Shown here one piece after another: positions 9,631 through 20,100 of a stretch of DNA of 64,000 nt. The DNA comes from JAGQPD01 sp020426865 (GTDB lineage: Bacteria; Planctomycetota; Planctomycetia; Pirellulales; Pirellulaceae): assembly GCA_041399065.1 (NCBI GenBank), contig JAWKTN010000002.1, positions 62,001 to 126,000 on the forward strand, read 5' to 3'. Every line of letters begins with the position of its first letter. Position 1 is the first letter of the stretch. Made by a program: the position numbers and the translations under genes. The notes beneath the pieces were generated by a model that ran no database searches, was not told the DNA's origin, and was given only the letters and a program-made list of their open reading frames with translations.

Positions 9631-9710
9631 GTTTGGCTTTCCGAGTCGATTGGCGACCACGGCTACCGACCGACGAGAGAGCAGGCGAGTGTGTATGCGT
9701 GTGCGTGTGT

Positions 9711-9753
9711 CGTGTGCCTGAATACCTCGAGGTTCGAGGTATTCAGGCACACG
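9711..9753. repeat. palindrome copy 2 (20-bp perfect arms, 3-nt loop)
   Basis: Two perfect 20-bp arms (9711-9730 and 9734-9753) flank GGT; the inner 13 bp equal the palindrome at 8746-8774. It is preceded by a GTGTGTATGCGTGTGCGTGT-like simple stretch. The 360-bp gap from 9631 to 9990 holds this palindrome and the upstream region of the PEP-CTERM gene; I see no other gene in it. The strong hairpin could also terminate toxin transcription. Confidence 0.93.
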
Positions 9754-9990
9754 ACGACTCGCAGCAGCACGACATCAATCTCGGACGCATCCATCGCCGT
9801 CGTCCTGTCCGAGGACTTCTCCAAAGCCTCGAGCCCGTTGCTTCGTCGCCCTCCTCCCTCAACCTCGCGCCCAATAGCGATTTCACTGTCGCTTCTCAAT
9901 AAAGCACGCGTGCTTCAACAACCACAGGAATCGTCCGGGCAAGGAAGTTTCGTAACCGACAACACATCGCTATTCTCAGGAGAACCACTC

Positions 9991-11058
9991 ATGAAACGCT
10001 GCACATGGTCTACGCCAATTACCTTGGCTGTCGTTGCCCTTTTGGCAGATCTTTGTCCCCACATTGTTTTGGCGAACCCGATTTACACTGATGTCATCTC
10101 TCCCATTGTCCCGGGCCCGTACGACGTCGTACCACACGTCGAACAAGTACCGGGTAAAGAATTTACGGATTCGTTTGACCAAGACTACAATCCGATTCCG
10201 CATGCTGTGTCTCCGTTGCAGTTGGGCGTTTTCGATGGCCTGGGGGGCGCTCGCAACGGACACAACATCACGGGATTCGTCCCGACAAACATCGTCGGGA
10301 GACATGTTGATGCTCAAGCCCAGGTTCGCGACACGTTGTTCGACGACGTGATTGCCAACCGTGTCCCCCTGGTCGTTTCGGTGGAAGGAGACCAGATGCT
10401 GGGGAGCAACGTGGCACTCGCCGCTGAACGCACTGGTGGTGCTGTGCAATCGTTTGCCACGTCGGCTCAGATCGTCGACCACGGTCATAATGGTGGCGTT
10501 CTGCGTGATATTGACTCGGTCGACCTGTGGGGTATCGAAGGCATGACCGGCACTAATTTTCTGTCGATCGACGGAGATGTCGCCGGGACATCCATTTACT
10601 CGATGAATATCATTGGCCCGGGCGGCGTACAGCCCTACCTTTCCCAGCTTGATATCGCCACGGCGATCGGCATGCCGCAGCTCGACACTATCATCGATGT
10701 CGATGCCTTGATGGTGCGAGACCTCGGCCTGGATGACGGAACGGCAAGCCCGTTCGACGGCCAGTTCGGTCCGGGCGACGCCGTCATGTTCAGCGTGGCG
10801 CCCGTCAGCCTCGGCGGTCAGCAGGTGCTCGACGGCGGTGAGATCTGGGTTTGGGAACACGGCCAGCCAGCTCATTTCCTGAACCACGGTGGCCACGTTT
10901 GGAATACGGCGTTCTCCGTGCGAGAAGTCTACGGTACCCAATTGGAGAACATCGATGCCCTCGAAGCCGTCAGTGTCCCCGAGCCCTCCTCGGCGCTGTT
11001 GACTCTGCTCCTCGGTGGCACGCTGGCCATCGTTCGTCAGCGGCGGCGGCTAACCTGA
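9991..11058 (+). CDS. PEP-CTERM sorted secreted protein
   Basis: The 355-aa protein starts at ATG 9991, with CAGGAGAA 7-13 nt upstream and a signal peptide (MKRCTWSTPITLAVVALLADLCPHIVLA). Longer in-frame starts upstream cross the palindrome region and lack a signal. The body is beta-rich with several 'GDQMLGSNVAL..', 'SIDGDVAGTSIYSMNIIGPGG' segments and no recognised catalytic motif. The end, SVPEPSSALLTLLLGGTLAIVRQRRR, is a textbook PEP-CTERM signal (PEP motif, TM, Arg cluster), so it should be an exosortase substrate displayed at the cell surface. Function unknown. Confidence 0.85.
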   Translation: MKRCTWSTPITLAVVALLADLCPHIVLANPIYTDVISPIVPGPYDVVPHVEQVPGKEFTDSFDQDYNPIPHAVSPLQLGVFDGLGGARNGHNITGFVPTNIVGRHVDAQAQVRDTLFDDVIANRVPLVVSVEGDQMLGSNVALAAERTGGAVQSFATSAQIVDHGHNGGVLRDIDSVDLWGIEGMTGTNFLSIDGDVAGTSIYSMNIIGPGGVQPYLSQLDIATAIGMPQLDTIIDVDALMVRDLGLDDGTASPFDGQFGPGDAVMFSVAPVSLGGQQVLDGGEIWVWEHGQPAHFLNHGGHVWNTAFSVREVYGTQLENIDALEAVSVPEPSSALLTLLLGGTLAIVRQRRRLT

Positions 11059-11270
11059 CTACCTCCCACCTAGCGCCCCGATTCACCCGCCGACCCGCGC
11101 ATACATTTCCGCGCGGGTCGCTTGCTTCTCACTAGAGCACACGACAATCGGTCTGGTATCATGGTTGGGCTCAGCCTATGCCTTTCCCAACCATCACATT
11201 CGAAATTGACGTATCCGACATGACACTACAAACATCACCGTGTAGCGGGCTTTCCATTACTGTCACCCCC

Positions 11271-13106
11271 ATGAAATCAATCTCTACGCTTCTCATTCTG
11301 CTCGTACTGCACTTCCCATCGACGACAACGGTCGTTGATGCCGAAACGTCGGCATTCGTCAGTGCGTCCACACAATCTGCTGTCGACAATGGCCACCCTC
11401 CCCAATGGTGGACTCCACAGTTGCCAGTACCCGTGCAACAGGATGTCGAACGCAAGGCCGCGAAATTGGCCGACCAGCTAGCGTTGGATGACGCGGACAA
11501 AACGAAGCGAACATCGGCACTCATCACCGAACACTACGCGCGAGTGTGGGCATGGCATCAGCAAGTCGACGAACAACTAAATTCCGCGTGGGCAGCTTGG
11601 GATGAGGCGCGCGACAACCGCAATGGCAAGCAAAAAGATGAACTCAAGGCGCTGACCGTGATGACCGAACAAATTGATCCGATCTACGCCCAGTTCATGC
11701 CACAGATCCACCACTTCCTAAAATCGCTGCTCGCAGACATCGGCGAAGAAAAAACCACGGAGCTGCTCGATCGCATTACCAGGTCCCCGGGTGCCGACCG
11801 CACATACAACGCGTATGTCGCAATGGTTCCGGAAATGACCGACCGCGAAAAGGATATCTTGTGGCGGCGCATGGCACAGGCCCGCGAAGAATCGCTGGCC
11901 GCCTGGTCGGATGCTCGGATCGTGAAAATCTTCAAGAAGTATAAGGTCCGCAACGAGTTCTCGCTCGACTATTTTGGTTACGACTATCGACTGCGGTATG
12001 CCGCGTGGATCAAGCGGACGAAAGATGAGGCACCGGGCTCTTCGGGCATCGTGCATTCCGAGTTTATCTACGATCAAGCCCCCTACCCCAGCTGCCACGC
12101 AGCGACGATCGTCGAGACACGTCCCGGTCAAATCGTCGCGGCCTGGTTTGGCGGCACGGCCGAGCGCCACCCGGACGTGGGCATTTGGGTCTCGCGCCAT
12201 GTGGACGGCAAGTGGCAAGAACCGGTAGAAGTCGCCAATGGGATCCAGACCGACGGGTCACGACTACCCACCTGGAATCCTGTGTTGTTCCAAGCGCCGA
12301 ACGGCCCGCTTCAGTTGTACTACAAGGTCGGCCCCAGCCCTCAAGCCTGGTGGGGGATGATGAAGGAGTCCACCGACGAAGGAATGACCTGGAGCGATGC
12401 GAGACGACTTGGTGACGGTCTTATTGGACCGGTAAAGAATAAACCGCTGCGACTGGCTGATGGCACTATCATCGCCGGCTCGAGTACCGAAGACAACGGC
12501 TGGCGAATTCACGTCGAACGAAGTGCCGATGGTGGCACAACCTGGAGAACCGTCGGACCAATCCCAGCCCCCAGCGATGTGGGAGCTATACAACCCACTC
12601 TGCTGACGTATTCGGATGGACGCATCCAGATGCTCTGTCGCACCAAATTCGAGGAAAACGGTTACGTTGCTCAAAGCTCTTCCGATGACGGAGGGCTCAC
12701 GTGGTCTCCGCTTTCCGCTACGAACCTCCCGAATAACAATTCAGGCCTTGATGGTGTCGCTCTGGCCGACGGCCGCCAATTACTGGTTTACAACCATACG
12801 ACCCGGTCGCAACCTGGGATGGGTCACAAAGGACGGGGGATGTTGAATGTAGCAACCAGCCAAGACGGCGTGGATTGGAACGCGGCAGTTGTGTTGGACT
12901 ATCTCGATCAACCAGGCCGACAGTTTTCTTACCCATCGGTAATCCAGACCGCCGACGGCCTGGTGCATATCGTGTATACCTGGCATCGCCAGCGAATCAA
13001 GCATGTGGTGCTGGATCCGAATCGCTTGGAGACGATCCCGATGCCACAGGGGAAGTGGCCGCAGCATGTCACCGCTGGCTTTGATATCCAATGGCCAGAG
13101 GGTTAA
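11271..13106 (+). CDS. DUF3826-sialidase (BNR repeat) fusion, secreted
   Basis: Starting at ATG 11271 (signal MKSISTLLILLVLHF...) gives 611 aa; an in-frame ATG at 11178 would hide the signal. Residues about 35-260 match the secreted helical DUF3826 pattern: VERKAAKLADQL, ITEHYARVWAWHQQ, then YNAYVAMVPEMTDREKDIL and 'ARIVKIFKKYKVRNEF..DYFGYDYR'. Residues about 265-610 form a sialidase-like six-blade propeller with Asp-box/BNR-like motifs (ESTDEGMTWSD, SADGGTTWR, SSDDGGLTW) and a starting arginine motif (ATIVETRPGQIVAAWFGGT). The sialidase half should hydrolyse or bind glycan ends. The fusion is unusual because DUF3826 is normally a separate short protein found near pectin genes. Confidence 0.85.
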   Translation: MKSISTLLILLVLHFPSTTTVVDAETSAFVSASTQSAVDNGHPPQWWTPQLPVPVQQDVERKAAKLADQLALDDADKTKRTSALITEHYARVWAWHQQVDEQLNSAWAAWDEARDNRNGKQKDELKALTVMTEQIDPIYAQFMPQIHHFLKSLLADIGEEKTTELLDRITRSPGADRTYNAYVAMVPEMTDREKDILWRRMAQAREESLAAWSDARIVKIFKKYKVRNEFSLDYFGYDYRLRYAAWIKRTKDEAPGSSGIVHSEFIYDQAPYPSCHAATIVETRPGQIVAAWFGGTAERHPDVGIWVSRHVDGKWQEPVEVANGIQTDGSRLPTWNPVLFQAPNGPLQLYYKVGPSPQAWWGMMKESTDEGMTWSDARRLGDGLIGPVKNKPLRLADGTIIAGSSTEDNGWRIHVERSADGGTTWRTVGPIPAPSDVGAIQPTLLTYSDGRIQMLCRTKFEENGYVAQSSSDDGGLTWSPLSATNLPNNNSGLDGVALADGRQLLVYNHTTRSQPGMGHKGRGMLNVATSQDGVDWNAAVVLDYLDQPGRQFSYPSVIQTADGLVHIVYTWHRQRIKHVVLDPNRLETIPMPQGKWPQHVTAGFDIQWPEG

Positions 13107-13945
13107 CTCGCTTGTCGCATTCCACAACAATTCTTAGCCATTTTTCCGCTGCCGCATTTGCACCGATGGTTCAGTGAGGCACGGTTTACGCGGCGAGCAA
13201 GCGCCGACTTCCGTTGTGACAGTTCCGTTTTTTGAGACAACCGACGGATATTGGTCTTAACGTACCGGTTGAGTTCCGCAAAATTCGAACAGGACCATGG
13301 GTCGCCCTTTAGGCAGGTTACGATCAAGTCGGCCGGATCGAACCCGCTGCTATCGCGTCCCAAGGTTATTGCTCGCTGCCACTCCTCCATTTCGTCGCAG
13401 CTGATCATACCGACGGGAATCGACGCGCCACCGGTGGTTACGTAATTGCCATAGTCCAGCAACCGAGTGGCGAGAACCATTCCTGGCCGACCGGTTTCTG
13501 AGATCGCAACATCGGTTAGCAAACGTGTTTCGTTGGAAAGAAGATTTTGAATATAGCCCCCGATACCCGGCTTGATGGCTACACCGACCGCCAGCGTGTA
13601 CGTGGCATGTTGCATTGCTTTGAGAACCGCGGCAACGTCAGAATCCGAATCGAATGCATTTTCCGAAACATATTGGTCAATCGCATTCCTTCCGTTTCGA
13701 TAGACGTTGTAGATGCAATAGTCCATCATTGCGGCCGCTTCACCGTCGCCGTGGAGATAAATTTCGCCACCTCGGAGAATCCCAAGTCGTTTGGCTCCCT
13801 GGTCCAAAACATCATAGGACAGGTTTTGCGCCAATAAATTGTGTATTCGCAGGGCCGTGGGACGCAGTCGCAAGTATTCCTTAATGGCGTCCCGCGGGGA
13901 CGTGTCCTGATCCAAAACGACTTCAGGAAAACCCATGGTATCCAT
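13103..13945 (-). CDS. SEC-C motif protein of unknown function
   Basis: The 280-aa cytoplasmic protein has AGGAGG six bases before its ATG. The only recognisable domain is a C-terminal SEC-C zinc motif (CKCGSGKMAKNCCG, about residues 263-276), the zinc knuckle also found at the end of SecA and in many uncharacterised proteins. The N-terminal 250 residues show no motif I know; HGDGEAAAMMDYCIYNVYRNGRNAIDQY is a well-formed helical region. Its end overlaps the end of the convergent sialidase gene by four bases. A role cannot be assigned. Confidence 0.75.
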   Translation of the reverse strand: MDTMGFPEVVLDQDTSPRDAIKEYLRLRPTALRIHNLLAQNLSYDVLDQGAKRLGILRGGEIYLHGDGEAAAMMDYCIYNVYRNGRNAIDQYVSENAFDSDSDVAAVLKAMQHATYTLAVGVAIKPGIGGYIQNLLSNETRLLTDVAISETGRPGMVLATRLLDYGNYVTTGGASIPVGMISCDEMEEWQRAITLGRDSSGFDPADLIVTCLKGDPWSCSNFAELNRYVKTNIRRLSQKTELSQRKSALARRVNRASLNHRCKCGSGKMAKNCCGMRQAS

Positions 13946-14111
13946 ACAGAACCTCCTGTGTAGTTGACTCCCTCGAACTTCCCTGATTGTGTTTCAGGAA
14001 CCGTGTGGAAGTCAAGGCGAATATCGTCCGCCCCCTTCGCTGGGGTGATGAAATGAACCGAAGGAGCCCGTGTTGTCGGTGACCCGTATTACGCGACCGG
14101 AGCGGTTCCGG

Positions 14112-17100
14112 CTACGCACGGTCTGCGTCCTCGAAGAATTCTTCAATCGCCTTGTCCAGCACACCGACCCGCGGTGCCGATTCCGTGTTGCGATGCCGCG
14201 TTCGATCCCCTGGCCGTCGCCGTTCAAGTTGTGCCAGACGACCGAAATAGACGGTGGTACTGGTTCGTAATCCATTCATTTCGACCCCCGACCGTTCAGT
14301 CGCAGGCGTAGCCCTCACAGAAGACCCCGTCGAAACGATCGTTGGCCGGGCGTTAACAACACTCGCATTCGGTGCATTCGCCGCCCGACCAAAGTTGTCT
14401 TTCCAGATCGTGTAGTCGGCCGCATCGATGGTACCGTTCGCGTTGCCATCGGCTCGCAGATCGGCCGTAGAGCCAAACGTATCCTTCCACACGGTATAGT
14501 CAGCGGCATCGACCATGTGGTTTTCGTTGTAGTCGCCCGGTATTGCCGAGTTGACAACCATCCGCGTTCCAAACGAGTCGCCTTGCACGCGCAGCACGTA
14601 TTGCCCACTTGGCAGATTCGGGACGGAAACCAACGCGGTAATCGCGTCCCCTTCTCCGTCGACGGCTTGGAATTGTTGCGATTCGGCAATCAACAGCCCT
14701 GTTTCGTCGTGCAATGAAATCAAAAGGGCTCTCCCATTCGACGCGGTAACACTTAGCTGGTATTGGCCATCCTGCAACCAGGAGAATGACAGATACTCGG
14801 CAGGCAACTCTTGCAGTTCACCCTGCAGGTACCGGTCGATCACATCTGGATCGCTCGGGTACATTATCGCAACATTATCGGCAAAAGCGGGAATATGCTG
14901 TTGAAATGGTGGCTGTTCGAATTCCAGAAACCACTTGGGAAAAAACTCCTGGTCCCATCGCCGATATTGCACTTTGACATCGTAAAAATTCCGGCCGGCG
15001 GGATCCTCGACAGCGAAAATGACCCTTCCGTCCGGATAGTATTGATGAGGACAGAACAGTTCATACGTCAACGCAGATTGGATGACATCGGCGGCCCGGG
15101 GATGCAATGGCGTGCCGTCTGGATTGTAGAGCTGAATCTGAAACGGACGCGACGTAAACCGGCTGCCAGCATCGGGCTGTACGAATACTTTCATCGAGCC
15201 CTGATGCGTGTTCGGATCATTTAGTCTCGGATCGCCGCTGGCAAGACACTCCGATCTGCCGGTGGCCGGGTCCACGGGCGTATCAAGTTGAATTTCGAAA
15301 AAGTCAACGTCTACGTGCGTGTCGAAATTCAGATCGTCCAATGTCAGCGCCGCCACCGTATCGTTGGCCTGCACCACGTCCGAAATGACACTTCGCCCGG
15401 CAAAATTGTCGTTGCGAGCCTCCCCAACCGGCAAGCGGTCGTCGAACCGATCCGGTGCGATCATCGACGGTGTCGCACTGAGACGAATCTCATAGGCGTT
15501 GATGGAGTCCTGGGTCGTTCCCCAGACATTCAACAAGTGGTCATTCGGCTTTACGAGTGATCGACCCAGGTCGATTCGCCCGCTACCGACGGCCGTCCCG
15601 GACGTGTTGTCAAAGGACGCTTGCAGTTCGTTGCCGGGGGTAAGTCGGTCAAAGTACGTCACGTCCGCCGTCACATCGACGTAGTCGTCGGGTTGAAACA
15701 AGTAGACATCCCAATCGGCGGGCGCGATCGTGCGTGTGATGGCGCCAGTCTGCAGCGGTGTGGGCGTTGAGCCTGGATCATCCACTTCGTAAATGTCACC
15801 AATAGGTTGAATACCTGCTCGATCGGCAGTCTCTTTCAACGCTCGGTACGCATTGACATACCCGGTGGTCACACGTGCGTCAGATGATGAATTGGCGGTT
15901 ACCTGAAGGATGTCTTGCACCTGCGCTGGTGTCAACGTCGGGTCAATCGCCTTCATCATCGCGACGATCCCGGCAATATAGGGCGCGGCTCCGCTGGTCC
16001 CGCCGAAACCCGAATTCGAGTCAGCCGTTGTAGGCGTAGGCGTTGCCGTCAAATTGACGCCCGGTGCCCAAATGTCAACATTACTTCCGTAGTTGGATCC
16101 CCAGCCGAAATTCGCTGTGCGCACTGCGTTGCCGTTGGCCCAGTCGATGGCCCCCACACCGATAACGCCAGGTAGTTCGACCGGAAGGACTAACGTTTGA
16201 TCGAGATTCAGTTCAGAATTGTCCGCCGATGCAACAATTGTCGCTCCCGCTCGCTGTGCCTCTCGCACGGCGTCGGCGACCGCCCCCGCCCCTGAAAACA
16301 AAGCGAACATCCCACAGGCGAAATTGCACTCGCCTGACAGACTCACGTTGATGACGTCGGCTCCCCATTTCGCCGCCGTGCGCAGCCCAGCAGCGATACT
16401 CCAATAGCTGAGCCCCACGTGGAATAGCATCGGATCCACCGCCTGACTGCCCGTGCCAACTGAGCCAAACGCATTGTCCATACGGGCCGCTGCGGTACTT
16501 AGCGTTCCCGTGCCATGCCACTCTTTGCCGGACTCGTCTCCTTGGCGCAGGAGCGGATCGTAGTCGTCGTCAATGAGATCCGCCATGGGAATGAGCGCGG
16601 CTGGCGGAAAATCGGCGTTGAGCGCAAACCCTTGATCAATGACGGCGAGGTCAGACGTGCGGTTGAGCGCCAGCAGGTCAAATAACTGCCAAGCTCGTGC
16701 GACCGACAAATTGCTTGATTGAATCTGACCCAATCCAAATCCATTGAACGGTGCACCAGGGCCATTCGATTCATCCGATTTGAAGATCACAATATTCGGA
16801 CTCGTGAGGTGACCCACAAAATTCGGCACGACCTGCAGTCCGTTCACGACTTGTTCCTTCGCGGCGATCGCCATCAGTTGCAGTGCACCGACCGACGAAA
16901 AGCTCATCGGCCCCGTTGCTTCTAGACTCGTAAACCAACTTTCCAGATTCGATGCGTCGGCGACACTCGTGTCGACGCGAATCAAATAGTCGTAACCGAC
17001 CTGGACCTCGTTGGAAAGTTCAATATCCCATTGATTGACAGGAGGTGGCAGTGGGATTTGAGGCGTCGCGATGAGAGTCCCATGGTAGCGGTCCAGGAGC

Positions 17101-20100
17101 AATTCCAATTCCGCTGCGTCCTCCAGATGGACAATCAACTCGTTGGCGACAATATCATCGGTCGCACCGTCGGGGCCGGCGACCCTTAAGACGTCGCGAC
17201 TCGCCTCTCCTCGGAGCCCCGGTAGTGTGTCAGTTTCGGGATGTAGCGAGTCGTCGATCGAAAACGGAAGAAACGTATCGACTGAGAGCCGATAGAACCC
17301 AACATGGTCCGGGGACAGTATATGCAGGTAGTAGGCCTGCCCCGGCTCGGCAAATACGCTTACCGAAATACTCCCATCTTCGGCGATCGTCGGCGCAAAC
17401 TGTCTTCCGGATACATCGGCGACTTCCATATCCAGGGTCATGTCATCCGTGATAGGCTGAACGGCAAACGTCGCCGTTCCCAGCAAATCCGTCGACCACC
17501 GGTACCAATCCTCGTCACCTAATTGATGCAGCGTCAGATTGTCGAGGAGTTGGTCATTGCCCACATCTGTCGCAACATCGATGCTGTCGTTGGACTCAAA
17601 CGGATCAGGTTCAACGTTGCTCGAGGGAGTAGGCGCCGTGTGCTCATTTTGAGGCGAGTTTTGATGAACGCCATCGGCAAAACTATGGTTGTTGGAAATG
17701 TAGAAGATCAGATGCGACCAGTCTTCGAAGCCAATCAATGTTTCGCCGGGTGTGATCTCCCATGCATCGATCTGTCCGTTGTAGTTCTGATCGAAATTTC
17801 CATTCAGATCCCTGGCGACTCCTGGGTCATTGCGGAAGTTCCCGTCGCCATTGACGTCGCTACCGGAAAAATCAACGGGACCAACCTCGGTCACTAGCTG
17901 CTGCAACTCAATCGGGCCGCCAATAAAGACGGCGTGATTGGCCGTATCGTGAATACCACCAACGGCAAATCCCAGGCCAGCAGCTTCGTCCAGATTCCTT
18001 TCGTCGAGCGTTGCCGCCGTATCACGCGAGTAGTCAAGTGACCAGCCAACATTCCCCCGACTGCCAGGAAACTGCCAGTGATAATTCATCACGCTGTGAT
18101 AGTTCGGCTTGTAGTTGATATCGTCACTACCACCGTGCCGCAAGCCCAACGTATGCCCCAGTTCGTGCATAAATGTCGCGGCTTGCTCGTCTTCCGTGCC
18201 GCCGGCAGTCACAAATCGCCCGAGCGTTACCAGGAGATCATTGCCGACTATTTCCGCCAGCCCCGACGAACCACTTTGGGCGTAGTTGTCCGCGAACAGC
18301 GCGTAGCGAAAGACGCGTTGCTTCGCGGAACGGATATTGGTCCAGTTCGCATCGGTCCGTTCTGCGGCTGTACCAAAACGCACCGACTTGATCGTGTCAA
18401 ACTCCAACCAGGCGTTCGCTTCCACTTGCGCATCGGTGGGAGTTCCCGGCAGCGTAAAATCGTCGAGCGGGATGCCGATCTCGTCGATCACTACGTGCAG
18501 ATTGATGCCATTGGTGCCATCCGGGTTGTGGACAAGTGAATTGGGCGCGGCCGCGAATGCGTTTTGTACACGCTGTATCGCGTTTGCCGTCGGCACGCGC
18601 CCCATCATGGCGTCGATCTCGACGAACAAATCCTTGTGATTCGGGTCTGCCCCCATCGCCGGCAGATCAAGGTCGATGGTCCCGTCAAAGTTGATGTCCA
18701 AGCCCTGCAACTCCCAAATGTCTGGAAGACTGTCCGAGTCCGTGTCCACCAGTGATGCAGGCGGGCGTGTCGGCTTGTAGCCATTGCTGACCGCCAACCC
18801 CAACGGAAGTCCAGAAATCGGCACGGAAAAGACGGTACTGCCGTCGGGGGCAATCGCACGAAGCGTCCCTTGCGCAAACGGTGCGATGCTCGTCCATTCC
18901 GAGATGTATAAGATTCCTCGCTCGTTTTCTTCGGCGTCGATCGGCCGCAGACCCTGATGGGTCGTGATGGCCGTACCGCCGGAGTCACGCAGCGTGGTCC
19001 GGTCCGCACCGCGTTCCGCCACCCAAAAGCTACCATCGGGGCGGCCGTTCAACATGGACTCACCATTGGTGTCGTCGGCAATCACGATTTGTCCGTTTGA
19101 TTTCACCGTGACGTCGGCAGGTACCGCGGGGGAAACGTCGAACGTCTCCAGTGCTTTCCCCTGCCGGTTGACTCGAACAACTTTTTGAGAGTTCGGTTGG
19201 GCGACAAGAAACGAACCGTCATCGAGCACATCGAATCCGAAGGGATAGTGTGCATTGCGAGTGTAAGGGTCGTTCGGCAATGAGTATTCACCCAAACGGA
19301 CTCCACCCGGTGAGAAATGAAGAATCTTGCCATCTTCGCCCGCATTGTCAGCGACATCGACCGAGACATAGACAGATCCCTCCGGACCGACTTCCACGTC
19401 ACCAATCGATCCGGTGTCAAAGAGCGGATCACTGATGGAATGTACCTGCTGACCGTTCGAATTGAATACGCGAACCTCATTTCCCACGGCAACATAGATG
19501 GTTTCGCCAGTGAGCGGTCGTGTGGACGTTGTGATCTTATACGACGGATGCGTGGCATCTTCGAATCCCGTCACGCGCATCAGAAAGGTATCGCCCGCCT
19601 GTGCTTGCCGGAGGATTCCTTCATGATCGTCGTAGGTAGCTGAGACATCCAACCAGTCACCATCGGCCGAATACAGCTCCAAGTCAATGTCGCCCAACTC
19701 CGCGTCCGAGTAGAGATCCACACTGAAAAGTCCGTCTTCAGCAGCCGTCCATCGATACCAGTCTTCATCGCCTGTTGCGTTAATAGACAAGTTGTCAACA
19801 ACGGTATCACCTGTCCCCAAATCGTATGCATCGGACGGATCGTTGTTCGGTTCCAGTTCATCGGCCGGGTAAATTGGTGCTGCTCCGTCGCAAACAGAGA
19901 CACTCGTCAAGTCATATGCTCCGCTACCCTCAGCAAAATTCTGTCCCATCGCGAATGGATACGCACCATCGACAAATTCGTTCGTGATACCGTCACCGAC
20001 GCCAAGGTTCTCATCTAACCAACCTCCGCGAATAGTGTGTACCGTCGCCTCAACTCCATTGACTGCGGACGTTACCTCAAGCTCGCGGTTGAAGGACACT

